Shown piece after piece: positions 51,153 through 59,164 of a DNA stretch of 64,000 bases. Position numbers and translations under genes: made by a program. Source of the DNA: JBFWRK01 sp050248955 (GTDB lineage: Bacteria > Actinomycetota > Acidimicrobiia > Acidimicrobiales > Ilumatobacteraceae); the NCBI GenBank assembly GCA_050248955.1, contig JBFWRK010000018.1, positions 27,513 to 91,512 of the forward strand, given 5' to 3'. Below the pieces are notes generated by a model. It saw only the letters and a program-made list of their open reading frames with translations, made no database searches and was not told where the DNA came from. Position 1 is the stretch's first letter. Each line of letters opens with the position of its first letter.

Positions 51153-53200
51153 CGCTGGCCTCCTTGCGTGCGGTGGAAGTCGTCGGCGAAGTGGGTGAGC
51201 GCGCTGCGGACCGGCAGGGGCGTGAGCCCACCCATCGCGCACAATGACCCGTCGGCCATGACCTCGCAGAGGTCCGTGAGAACGGCGAGGTTCGCGTCGC
51301 GGTCCTCGTCGGCGACGATCCGGTCGATCACCTCGACGCCACGGGTCGAGCCGATGCGACACGGCGTGCACTTGCCGCAGGACTCGATGGCGCAGAACTC
51401 CATCGCGAACCGAGCCTGGTCGGCCATGTCGACGGTGTCGTCGAACACGACGACCCCGCCGTGGCCGAGCAGTGCTCCGGCGGCGGCGAAGACCTCGTAG
51501 TCCATCGGCAGGTCGAACTGCTCGTCCGGCAGGTAGGCGCCGAGCGGACCGCCGACCTGCACGGCCCGGATCGGACGGCCGGTCATGGTGCCCCCGGCGA
51601 ACTCGTGGAGGAGCTCGCCGAGCGTGATGCCGAACGGGGTCTCGACGATGCCTCCGCGGGCGACGTTCCCGGCGAGCTGGAAGACCTGGGTGCCCCGGCT
51701 CCGGGCGGTGCCGAGCGCGGCGTACGCCTCGGCGCCACCGGCGAGGATCGCCGGCACCGTGGCCAACGTCAGCACGTTGTTGACGATCGTCGGGCAACCG
51801 AACAGCCCTTCGTGCGCGGGCAGCGGCGGCTTCGCCCGGACGACGCCCCGGCGTCCCTCGAGGCTCTCGAGCATCGCCGTCTCCTCGCCGCAGATGTACG
51901 ACCCGGCGCCCACACGGATGTGCAGCCGGAACGCGAACCCGCTGCCCAGCACCTCCTCGCCGAGCCATCCCCGTTCGTTCGCGACGGAGACCGCGGCCTC
52001 GAGCGCCTCGATCGCGTCCGGGTACTCGGACCGAACGTAGACGTACCCCTCGTGGGCGCCGACCGAGTAGCCGGCGATGACGATGCCCTCGATCAACGTG
52101 AACGGATCGCCCTCGATCAGCATCCGGTCGGCGAAGGTGCCGCTGTCGCCCTCGTCCGCGTTGCAGGTCACGTAGCGGGTCGCACCCGGAGCCTCGGCGA
52201 CGGTGCGCCACTTGATGCCGGCCGGGAACGCCGCGCCGCCGCGGCCGCGAAGGCCGGACGCGGTGACCTCGGCGATCACGTCGATGGGATCCATGGCCAG
52301 CGCTCGCCGCAGCCCGGCGAGCCCACCATGGCGCTCGTAGTCGTCAGCGGAGCGTGGGTCGACCACGCCCACCCGCTGGAACGTGATCCGCTGCTGACGG
52401 CGCAGCCAGTCGAGGTCGTCGGTGAGCCCGAGTCTGAGCGGGTGGTCGGCGCCGGCGAGCGCACCGCCATCGAGGAGCCCGGCGACGTCCTCCGGGCGCA
52501 CCGGGCCGTACGCGACGCGACCCCCGGCGGTCTCGACCTCGACCATCGGCTCGAGCCAGAGCATGCCACGGGATCCGTTGCGCACGACGTGCACGTCCGT
52601 CCGGAGGTCGAGCGCGGCGGCGACGGCGTCGGCGCCCGCTGATCGGGCGGCCGCGTCCCGGGGGACGTAGACGGTGACGGTCGCTTCGCGTGAATCGTCA
52701 CGTGACGCAACGGGGAGCGTCGGCGCCGGCCACGCGCCGGCGGGAGCGTCGCCGGCGACACGGGCCTGCTCGAGGATCGCCGCGACGCCGGATGCGTCGA
52801 CGTCGCCGTGGACACGGCCATCGACCGCGACCGACGGGCCACGAGCACAGTTGCCGAGGCAGAACACGTCCTCCAGCTCGATCGCTGCTCCCGCCCCGAC
52901 GAGCCGCCGGGCCTCGGCGAGCACCGGCGCCGCACCGCGCGCCTGGCACGCCTCGGCGCGGCAGATCTGCACGATCGGACCTACTGGCGGCGTCGTGCGG
53001 AAGTCCTTGTAGAACGAGATGACGCCATGCACCTCTGCGGCCGACAGGTTGAAGATGTCGGCGAGCACCGGGATCACGCCAGGATCGATGTAACCGACCT
53101 CGCGTTGCAGCGCGTGAAGGGCCGGCATCAGCCCGCCCGGCACATCCGCGTATCCATGCACGATCGTTCCGGCAATGGCGTCGTGTTCGAGTGTCGTCAA
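51149..53200 (-). CDS. fdsB: formate dehydrogenase gamma-beta fusion (NuoE-NuoF-like)
   Basis: 683 residues, TTG start at 53200 supported by a TACCAT box eight bases upstream; TTG at 53242 is an alternative. Residues 1 to about 145 are NuoE/FdsG-like: the [2Fe-2S] ligands in CRAEACQARG and CLGNCARGP. The rest is NuoF/FdsB-like: NADH site GLRGRGGAAFPAGIKWR, FMN site CNADEGDSGTFADRMLIEGDP, HEGYVYVRSEYP and the [4Fe-4S] site ESCGKCTPCRIG. It passes electrons from formate to NAD. Reading first in the operon, it is translationally coupled to fdsA. FdhD at 6.7 kb is the matching maturase. Confidence 0.93.
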   Translation of the reverse strand: MTTLEHDAIAGTIVHGYADVPGGLMPALHALQREVGYIDPGVIPVLADIFNLSAAEVHGVISFYKDFRTTPPVGPIVQICRAEACQARGAAPVLAEARRLVGAGAAIELEDVFCLGNCARGPSVAVDGRVHGDVDASGVAAILEQARVAGDAPAGAWPAPTLPVASRDDSREATVTVYVPRDAAARSAGADAVAAALDLRTDVHVVRNGSRGMLWLEPMVEVETAGGRVAYGPVRPEDVAGLLDGGALAGADHPLRLGLTDDLDWLRRQQRITFQRVGVVDPRSADDYERHGGLAGLRRALAMDPIDVIAEVTASGLRGRGGAAFPAGIKWRTVAEAPGATRYVTCNADEGDSGTFADRMLIEGDPFTLIEGIVIAGYSVGAHEGYVYVRSEYPDAIEALEAAVSVANERGWLGEEVLGSGFAFRLHIRVGAGSYICGEETAMLESLEGRRGVVRAKPPLPAHEGLFGCPTIVNNVLTLATVPAILAGGAEAYAALGTARSRGTQVFQLAGNVARGGIVETPFGITLGELLHEFAGGTMTGRPIRAVQVGGPLGAYLPDEQFDLPMDYEVFAAAGALLGHGGVVVFDDTVDMADQARFAMEFCAIESCGKCTPCRIGSTRGVEVIDRIVADEDRDANLAVLTDLCEVMADGSLCAMGGLTPLPVRSALTHFADDFHRTQGGQR

Positions 53201-53208
53201 GGGCTCCC

Positions 53209-53214
53209 ATGGTA
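53209..53214 (-). promoter_or_regulatory. -10 box deciding the fdsB start
   Basis: TACCAT on the minus strand, eight bases before TTG 53200. Spacing fits the leaderless pattern of the window and favours TTG 53200 over TTG 53242. Confidence 0.4.
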
Positions 53215-53345
53215 CGCGTTCGGCACGTGCCCGTCGTCGCAAACGCGGTGCCCGGCGCGCGGCGGCAGCGTCGGGTGCGCTCGTGGTGCAAACGCGGACG
53301 AGCCGGCACCCTGACGGGTGACCGGCTCGCTGCGGACCTACGGGG

Positions 53346-53418
53346 TGGAGGTGCGGGGAATCGAACCCCGGGCCTCAACAGTGCGATTGTTGCGCTCTAC
53401 CAACTGAGCTACACCCCC
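53346..53418 (-). tRNA. tRNA-Ala (anticodon CGC)
   Basis: 73 nt. Acceptor GGGGGTG pairs with CACCTCC and has the G3:U70 pair that marks alanine. Anticodon stem CAACA/TGTTG with loop ATCGCAC gives CGC. The T arm CGGGG-TTCGATT-CCCCG is intact; CCA is not encoded (A73 followed by CC). Confidence 0.95.
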
Positions 53419-53430
53419 GTTGGGGCGGCG

Positions 53431-54051
53431 TCATGATAGCTGGCGATCGAGCGATTCCTGAAGCCGATGCTGGAGCACGGCGATCGTGATGTCGCTGCGC
53501 GTGCGTTCGGTGACCGCTCGCAAGGAGTCGAGCGTGCGCCGCAGTCCGCCCGTGACCGCGTCCGGGTAGTCGATCGTGACGAGCTCACCGAACACCTCGT
53601 CCATCCGGTCGAGCAGCGCCTCGGCCATCTCGAGCTGTCCGGCACGGAGCCGGTCGAGCGAGTGGCGGCGGAGCTCGCTGGCCGCCTCGGCGAGGCCGTT
53701 CAGCCAGGCCGGCACCTCGACGCCGAGCTCGTCCGCCGACGGCACCGGCTCGCCGGCCACGAGCGCCTCCGTGGCGCGGGCTTCGACGTACTCCTTGGCC
53801 GCGTCGTGGAGGAACCCTGCGTGGTAGATCACGGGGTACGGCTGCAGCGCCTCGACTGCCGCGGCGAGTGCCGTGGCCGCCTCGTCGAGGCGGAGCGCGA
53901 CCACATCGGTCCGACCGAGGTGCACCGCACGGATCGCGCTCGACGACGCCCGGATCACCGCCCGACACGCGACGAGGCCGGCCTCGCGAGCTCGGTTGAG
54001 CCCGTCGAGCCGGCCTGCGGCGTCTGCAATTCGTGCAGGAAGATCGGTCAA
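53431..54051 (-). CDS. translin/TRAX-like protein
   Basis: 206 residues, TTG start at 54051 that overlaps the upstream stop (TTGA). All-helical: LDGLNRAREAGLVACRAVIRASSSAIRAVHLGRTD, then YHAGFLHDAAKEYVEARATEALVAGE and AWLNGLAEAASELRRHSLDRLRAGQLEMAEALLDRMDEVF in pieces match the translin fold known from eukaryotic translin/TRAX (single-stranded nucleic-acid binding, C3PO) and archaeal relatives. The catalytic acidic residues of TRAX cannot be confirmed by eye (EYVEAR and E in SELRR are candidates). Adjacent to a tRNA gene, which suits an RNA role only suggestively. Confidence 0.7.
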   Translation of the reverse strand: MTDLPARIADAAGRLDGLNRAREAGLVACRAVIRASSSAIRAVHLGRTDVVALRLDEAATALAAAVEALQPYPVIYHAGFLHDAAKEYVEARATEALVAGEPVPSADELGVEVPAWLNGLAEAASELRRHSLDRLRAGQLEMAEALLDRMDEVFGELVTIDYPDAVTGGLRRTLDSLRAVTERTRSDITIAVLQHRLQESLDRQLS

Positions 54052-54593
54052 GCGGCGTGCTGCCAGTAGTCCCGAAGGGTCCGGGCCTCGTCGGCGCGCT
54101 TGGTCTGGACCAGCAGGTACACGTAGCCGACCAGGAGGCACACCGAGAGGGCGAAGACGTAGCGCACCGACATCGCGGCCGTGGTCAGCGTGAGCATGCC
54201 CGAGCCGAGCGTCACGAGGCCGAGTGCCACGAGGATGTTCTGGCGGCGCTGCTTCACCGTCGACACCGGGCGAACCGGCGCGGCGTAGTGCGCACGTGCG
54301 GGACGGCGGTCGGCGGCGAGGTCGTACCGGGTGACGGTGCCGACCGAGCTCCGACGGACCTGCTGCATCGGGCGTTGCACCTGACCTGGGCGAGGCGACC
54401 CGACGAGCGGGCGAGCCATCGACCGCATCGGCGAAATTCCGGCCCCAGGGGTGCTTCGCTGCAGACTGGTCAGCTGCCGGCGGAAGGAGCTGACCGAGGT
54501 GTCGGGCCTGCTCTCCATCCGGGAGCGCAGCAGCGGTGGTAGCAGAACCGCAGCCCACGCAGCAGCAACGACAATCAGGACGAGCCTGCTCAC
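54048..54593 (-). CDS. three-helix membrane protein, unknown
   Basis: 181 residues, GTG start at 54593 with GGGGAGGA eight bases upstream. Helix 1 at residues 3-22 (LVLIVVAAAWAAVLLPPLL), a basic cytosolic middle of about 95 residues rich in Arg, Ser and Pro, and two helices near residues 120-165 (LVALGLVTLGSGMLTL, YVFALSVCLLVGYVYLLV). Coupled by TTGA overlap to the translin-like gene. The layout resembles actinobacterial proteins of unknown function that start MSRLVLIVVAAAW; no motif suggests a reaction. Confidence 0.7.
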   Translation of the reverse strand: MSRLVLIVVAAAWAAVLLPPLLRSRMESRPDTSVSSFRRQLTSLQRSTPGAGISPMRSMARPLVGSPRPGQVQRPMQQVRRSSVGTVTRYDLAADRRPARAHYAAPVRPVSTVKQRRQNILVALGLVTLGSGMLTLTTAAMSVRYVFALSVCLLVGYVYLLVQTKRADEARTLRDYWQHAA

Positions 54594-54721
54594 CCTTGGG
54601 TCCTCCCCTCATCTGTGACCTCGGTGATCGAGGTCAGATGACAGTTCACAGTTGGTGTGTTCACGGTGTGTTCGTTCACGCTGTCTCTCGTCCGTTACGG
54701 GCCCGCAGGAACCGAACGTTG

Positions 54722-55237
54722 TTACGGTTCTACTACGTTTGTGACGTGACCCGCAATGCTATCGGGTCTTCGGTAACTCCCGGACCGACCACCGGTCTTC
54801 TCCCACAGCGCCAGTTCGCCGACGACCATGCCCTTGTCGGCGGACTTGCACATGTCGTAGATCGTGAGCGCCGCGACCGAGCACGCATGGAGCGCCTCCA
54901 TCTCGACGCCCGTGCGGTCCACGGTGTCGACCTGTGCCTCGATCTCGACGAAGTCGTCGCCGATCTCGAAGTTCAGGTACACGGAACCCACGAGCAGGGG
55001 GTGGCAGAGCGGGATCAGGTCCGACGTGCGCTTCGCCGCCTGGATGCCCGCGACGCGGGCCACGGCGAGCACATCGCCCTTCTTCACTTCACGGTTGATG
55101 ATCGCCGCGGTCGTCTCCGGCTGCATGAACACCTTGCATCGCGCAACGGCCCGACGGTGCGTCGGCTCCTTCGGCGTCACATCGACCATCCGCGCTCGCC
55201 CGAGCGGGTCGAGGTGGGTGAACGTCAAGTCGGACAC
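54722..55237 (-). CDS. moaC: cyclic pyranopterin monophosphate synthase MoaC
   Basis: 171 residues from GTG 55237 (VSDLTFTHLDPLGRARMVDV). MoaC converts the MoaA product 3',8-cH2GTP to cPMP. Conserved elements: MVDVTPKEPTHRRAVARC, GDVLAVARVAGIQAAKRTSDLIPLCHPL (catalytic Lys/His region), VDTVDRTGVEMEALHACSVAALTIYDMCKSADKG and the ending WEKTGGRSGSYRR. Complete. TACGCT lies seven bases before the start. MoaA and MoeA follow within 4 kb. Confidence 0.97.
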   Translation of the reverse strand: MSDLTFTHLDPLGRARMVDVTPKEPTHRRAVARCKVFMQPETTAAIINREVKKGDVLAVARVAGIQAAKRTSDLIPLCHPLLVGSVYLNFEIGDDFVEIEAQVDTVDRTGVEMEALHACSVAALTIYDMCKSADKGMVVGELALWEKTGGRSGSYRRPDSIAGHVTNVVEP

Positions 55238-55244
55238 TGCCGCG

Positions 55245-55250
55245 AGCGTA
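55245..55250 (-). promoter_or_regulatory. -10 box of moaC, probably leaderless
   Basis: TACGCT on the minus strand with seven bases to GTG 55237. Confidence 0.45.
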
Positions 55251-55295
55251 ACGGATCTGTCATCGGTGGTCGTGGATGACCGGCGTTCCGGGTCG

Positions 55296-56270
55296 TCACG
55301 GCCACGGCGTCACGGCACCGGTGTCGACCACCTCGAAGGCCGAGGCGGGCACCTTGTCGCGGATCTGCCAGAGCTCGGTGTCGTTGAAGCAGTCGGCCCG
55401 CTCGCCGTTGAAGTACCAGTCCTCGCCGTTGTCGGCGACGATCAACCCGTAGGTCTTGAACGCCTCCATGATGATCTTCGCCTGCCCCGTGAAGCCGGAG
55501 ATGTCGTAGTCAGCCTTGAGCCGGAAGCGCATCCCCATCGCCGGCAGGTTCGGGTCGGTCGAGGGTGCGTAGCCGTGGCGGGCCGGCGCGATGTAGCCGC
55601 TCTGCGTCGACGTGATCGTCATCCGGATCGCGTGCGTGATGCGGCCGGCCGCCATGTCCTCGCAGCGGACGAGGCCGGGCAGGATCGGCAGTCCGGCGTT
55701 GTCGGCGGACGTCCAACCGGCGGGGCGGAGCGCGTTGGAACGCAGATCGAAGATCGCGCCGCTGCCGGCCGTCCACCCACCACCGCTGCGCTCTGCCGAC
55801 CACAGCTCGTACAGCTTGCACGTGCCCTGCTGCAGCACGATGACGTGACTGTCGCTGTTCGACTCGACCGGCGCGTTCGGCGGGATCGGCATCGGACCGG
55901 GATCGCTCTCGTGGCCGTACTGGTCGTACGTGACCGGCACGAGCGGCTGGTTCTCCGGCACGATCACGAACGGCACGCCGTACGGCGAGTTCGGTACGAA
56001 GTCGACCCACAGCCTGGTGTTGTTGAAGCGACTCATGATCGCCGCCGAGTTCGCACGGAGGGGATAGCTGCTGACGTCGGCGTTCCACGGGTTGTCGGAC
56101 GGGAAGACCGGGCAGCCGCCGAGGCTCGTCGTTGCCGGCAGGTTGCGAACCGCCTGCTGCCCGGCCGTCGCGCCACCATCGATCTCGCTCGGCTGGCCGG
56201 CAGCCCACGCCAAGGTGGCGCCGATCGTGGAGAGGGCCACTGCTGCACCGACGACGGCGAGTCGTTTCAT
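55296..56270 (-). CDS. secreted protein of unknown function
   Basis: 324 residues from ATG 56270 (MKRLAVVGAAVALSTIGATLAWA signal peptide in pieces, cleavage after about residue 24). The mature part has CPVFPSDNPWNADVSSYPL, RLWVDFVPNSPYGVPFVIV, VIVLQQGTCKLYELWSAER, RCEDMAAGRITHAIRMTI and GLIVADNGEDWYFNGERADCF. The NPWN...YGVPF...HVIVLQ...THAIR series recurs in secreted bacterial proteins without known function; Cys pairs suggest disulfides. It stands alone between moaC and moaA. Confidence 0.8.
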   Translation of the reverse strand: MKRLAVVGAAVALSTIGATLAWAAGQPSEIDGGATAGQQAVRNLPATTSLGGCPVFPSDNPWNADVSSYPLRANSAAIMSRFNNTRLWVDFVPNSPYGVPFVIVPENQPLVPVTYDQYGHESDPGPMPIPPNAPVESNSDSHVIVLQQGTCKLYELWSAERSGGGWTAGSGAIFDLRSNALRPAGWTSADNAGLPILPGLVRCEDMAAGRITHAIRMTITSTQSGYIAPARHGYAPSTDPNLPAMGMRFRLKADYDISGFTGQAKIIMEAFKTYGLIVADNGEDWYFNGERADCFNDTELWQIRDKVPASAFEVVDTGAVTPWP

Positions 56271-56880
56271 GACGATCAGGTTACAGACCGCCACCCCCCG
56301 ACGGGCATCACCCACCGTCACCGATTCGCCTCTGTGGCGCCGGGGGTGCACAGAACCGCACGTCAGACGCCACAAAGGCGTGATGGCGAGGGTGGCCACC
56401 GGTCAGCGATGAAATGGGGACACGGCCGCTGGGTCCATTCGTCGGACCGGGGTCCGGCCGTTCCAGCGTCACCAGCGGTGTCGCGCAGCCGGGGAGCTCG
56501 TTTCACCCGAGGCGGCTGCGGACCCGGCGGGCGCGGCCCAGTCCCGCGCTCCCTGGATTCTCTGCTCGCCGACGACTCCCGACCGGTTCTCCGCTCCCAT
56601 CCGGACAGCCAGCGACCTCGCCCGATCAGAGACCGGGGCTGGTGACGCCGATGAGCAGAGAAACGGGGTGGCTGCGTCTCGTCGTCCGATGACGACGTCG
56701 CACCAGCACACTCCCGCGGCTCCAGCGTCACCAGCCGTTACCCGCAAGACGGAACTCGTTTCACCCCAGGCGACGAATTGCGGCCGGACCCGGGTGCCGG
56801 CCAGATCCCGGGTACGGGCCGGACCCGGGTGCGGGTCAGGTGCCGGACCGGGACCCGCCGGGCGCCTGGGACGAGGCGGA
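56271..56880. other. intergenic region with several repeat elements
   Basis: 610 bases between the secreted-protein gene and moaA. Contains the palindromic element 56558-56662, two diverged copies of a segment starting TCCAGCGTCACCAGC with ACTCGTTTCACCC/AGCTCGTTTCACCC (about 56,462 and 56,725), and a direct repeat GGCCGGACCCGGGTGC at 56782-56797 and 56817-56832. No gene is supported. Confidence 0.75.
56558..56662. repeat. palindromic intergenic element (GAGCAGAG family)
   Basis: Ends TTCTCTGCTC (56558-56567) and GAGCAGAGAA (56653-56662) are perfect 10-bp inverted repeats about 85 bases apart, with weaker internal copies (TTCTCCGCTC, GATCAGAGAC) that could pair inside. Confidence 0.85.
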
Positions 56881-57900
56881 TCAGCCGCCGATCTGGCTCA
56901 TCGAGCGATTCGGGCGGATGAAGTTCACCTGGTTGATCTGGTGGCCGGCCCACTTCGTGCCGACCGCACGCTCGATCTCGGCGGCGAGCGCATCGTCGTC
57001 GGCACCGGAGCGCAGGAGTGCTCGCAGGTCGAACTCCCGATTCGCGAACAGGCACGTGCGGAACTGTCCGTCGGCGGTGAGCCGCACCCGGTCGCAGTCG
57101 CCGCAGAACGGCTTCGTGACGGTCGGGATCACGCCGATGACGCCCCCACCGTCGCGGTAGCGCCAGCGATCAGCCGGCGCAGCACCGCGCGCCGGCACCT
57201 GCTCGAGCGGGTGCACCGCGTCGATGCGACCGACGATCTCGTCCTGGCTCACGACCTTCTCGCGTCCCCAGCCTCCGTCGGCATCGAGCGGCATGAACTC
57301 GATGAAGCGGACCTCGACGCCCGATTCCCGCCCGAACGTCGCGAGGTCGAGGATCTCGTCGTCGTTCACGCCGCGTTCGATGACCGTGTTGATCTTCACC
57401 GGCGAGAACCCAGCCTCCTTCGCCGCTTCGATGCCGTCGAGGACGCGGTGGAACTCGTCGCGCCGCGTCATCTCGAAGAAGCGCTCCGGCCGGAGCGTGT
57501 CGAGGCTGATGTTGACCCGGGCGAGCCCGGCGTCGCGCAGATCGTGGGCGAGCAAGCGGAACGTGGCGCCGTTCGTCGTCAGCGCGAGGTCAGGGGCCCG
57601 GCCGGCGAACGAGGACGGCGAGTCGGCGGGGACCCGCAGCCGAGCGAGCTTCTCGACGAGCACGGGCAAGTGCGCTCGCACCGTCGGTTCACCGCCGGTC
57701 AGCCGGATGCCGTCGACCTCGTAGCGCTCGACGAAGACACGGGCGAGCCGTTCGATCTCCTCGAAGCTGAGCACCTGATCCCTCGGCAGCCACACCATCC
57801 CCTCCGCCGGCATGCAGTACGTGCAGCGGAAGTTGCACCGGTCCGTGATCGAGATGCGGAGGTCCTTGATCGTGCGCCCGAACGGATCGACGAGGTCCAT
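56881..57900 (-). CDS. moaA: GTP 3',8-cyclase MoaA
   Basis: 339 residues from ATG 57900 (MDLVDPFGRTIKDLRISITD). Radical SAM motif CNFRCTYC binds the first [4Fe-4S] and SAM. RLTGGEPTVRAHL, LTTNGATFRLLA and NISLDTL follow. The second, GTP-binding cluster is CGDCDRVRLTADGQFRTCLF. The essential C-terminal Gly-Gly is present (MSQIGG). First step of molybdopterin synthesis. TATCCT six bases before the start places its promoter in the 14-base gap after moeA. Confidence 0.98.
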   Translation of the reverse strand: MDLVDPFGRTIKDLRISITDRCNFRCTYCMPAEGMVWLPRDQVLSFEEIERLARVFVERYEVDGIRLTGGEPTVRAHLPVLVEKLARLRVPADSPSSFAGRAPDLALTTNGATFRLLAHDLRDAGLARVNISLDTLRPERFFEMTRRDEFHRVLDGIEAAKEAGFSPVKINTVIERGVNDDEILDLATFGRESGVEVRFIEFMPLDADGGWGREKVVSQDEIVGRIDAVHPLEQVPARGAAPADRWRYRDGGGVIGVIPTVTKPFCGDCDRVRLTADGQFRTCLFANREFDLRALLRSGADDDALAAEIERAVGTKWAGHQINQVNFIRPNRSMSQIGG

Positions 57901-57906
57901 GGACCG

Positions 57907-57912
57907 AGGATA
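57907..57912 (-). promoter_or_regulatory. -10 box of moaA, probably leaderless
   Basis: TATCCT on the minus strand, six bases before ATG 57900 and inside the 14-base moeA-moaA gap. It suggests moaA has its own promoter in addition to read-through. Confidence 0.5.
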
Positions 57913-57914
57913 GG

Positions 57915-59126
57915 TCAGCGATCGAGCAGGAGCACCCGGACATCGTCGCCGAGCGGGATGCCGTCGCCGTCGGGCACGATCGCGAGCCCGTTCGCGGCCG
58001 CCGTCGAGGCGAGCTGGTGGCTGCCCTGCGCACCGGTCGAGCGCACGTGCCAGCGACCGTCCGCCCCGAACGCGCCGTGGACGCGTTGGTAGTGCACCTT
58101 GCCGTCGGGCCGGCGACGAAGCGCTTCATCCGCGATCGCCGCGACACGTGGACGACCCGCTGTCGCGTCGCCGTGGCCCATCATCCGGCGCAGCGCCGGA
58201 CGAGCAAGCAGCTCGAAGCTGACGATCGACGACACCGGGTTGCCCGGCAGCCCGAACACCGGCGTGCCGTCGAGCAGCCCGAACGCGAACGGCTTCGCCG
58301 GCTTGATCGCGATCTGCATCCAACGCATCTCGGCGATCCGTGAGAGCACGGCCTTCACGACGTCGTAGTCGCCCATGCTGACGCCGCCGCTCGTGACGAT
58401 CGCGTCGCATTCGGCCGCGGCACGACGCAGCGTGGCCTCGAGCACGGCCTCGTCGTCGGGCACCACGCCGTAGTCGACGGTGTCGCAACCGGCCTGGCTG
58501 ACTGCACCGACGAGCATGGTCTTGTTGCTCTCACGGATCTGGCCTGGCCGCAACGGCCCGCCGTCCGTCACGAGCTCGTCGCCCGTGGAGAGCACGGCGA
58601 CACGGGCACGCGGGTGGACGAGGACCGACCGGTGGTTCACGCTCGCGAGCACGCCGAGCATCGCCGGCGTCACGACCGTTCCGGCGGCGAACAGCTCGTC
58701 GTCGCGGTGGACGTCGTCACCGACGTAACGGAGCGCATCGCCGGCCTGCACCGAGCGGTCGATGCGAACCCGATCGCCGCCGCCGAGCGCTTCGGTGTCC
58801 TCGACCATCACGACCGCGTCGGCGCCTGGTGGCATCGGCGCGCCGGTCATGATGCGGATCGCCTCGCCCGGGCCCACGGCCGAGTCCGGTGCGGCGCCGG
58901 CCGGCATCGTCGCGACCACCCGGAGCTCGACGGGCGCCGGCGACGTGTCAGCAGCGCGCACGGCGTAGCCGTCGACCGCGGTGTTCACGAACGGCGGCAC
59001 GTCCTCGAGCGCGCGGAGCTCGACGGCCGTGACGCAGCCGAGCACCTCGGCGAGGGGCAGCTCCACCGGGGGCAGCGGCCGGCACGCCGCCATCACGTAC
59101 GCCTCGGCTTCGTGCAGCTCGATCAT
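57915..59126 (-). CDS. moeA: molybdopterin molybdenumtransferase MoeA
   Basis: 403 residues from ATG 59126 (MIELHEAEAYVMAACRPL). MoeA inserts molybdate into adenylated molybdopterin. Hallmarks: VPPFVNTAVDGYAVRA, AIRIMTGAPMPPGADAVV, ARVAVLSTGDELV, QIRESNKTML, TSGGVSMGDYDVVK, KPAKPFAFGLL and VFGLPGNPVSSIVSFELL. All four domains are present. Transcribed towards moaA. Divergent from the 59,165 gene, with overlapping promoters. Confidence 0.97.
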   Translation of the reverse strand: MIELHEAEAYVMAACRPLPPVELPLAEVLGCVTAVELRALEDVPPFVNTAVDGYAVRAADTSPAPVELRVVATMPAGAAPDSAVGPGEAIRIMTGAPMPPGADAVVMVEDTEALGGGDRVRIDRSVQAGDALRYVGDDVHRDDELFAAGTVVTPAMLGVLASVNHRSVLVHPRARVAVLSTGDELVTDGGPLRPGQIRESNKTMLVGAVSQAGCDTVDYGVVPDDEAVLEATLRRAAAECDAIVTSGGVSMGDYDVVKAVLSRIAEMRWMQIAIKPAKPFAFGLLDGTPVFGLPGNPVSSIVSFELLARPALRRMMGHGDATAGRPRVAAIADEALRRRPDGKVHYQRVHGAFGADGRWHVRSTGAQGSHQLASTAAANGLAIVPDGDGIPLGDDVRVLLLDR

Positions 59127-59133
59127 CGGGATG

Positions 59134-59157
59134 ACCGTACCGGCCCGGCCGTAGCCT
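59134..59157. promoter_or_regulatory. overlapping divergent leaderless promoters
   Basis: TACGGT (minus strand, 59134-59139) lies seven bases before the moeA ATG. TAGCCT (plus strand, 59152-59157) lies seven bases before GTG 59165. The two -10 boxes are 12 bases apart, so polymerases on the two promoters should exclude each other. Confidence 0.45.
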
Positions 59158-59164
59158 GTGCGGG

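Noticed and set aside
51153..52211. Extension of the fdsA frame far upstream
   Set aside because: It lies over the fdsB coding sequence in another frame; the true start at 51152 overlaps the fdsB stop by ATGA.
57901..57914. Moco riboswitch before moaA or moeA
   Set aside because: The gaps are 14 and 38 bases, far too short for a Moco aptamer, and the starts look leaderless.
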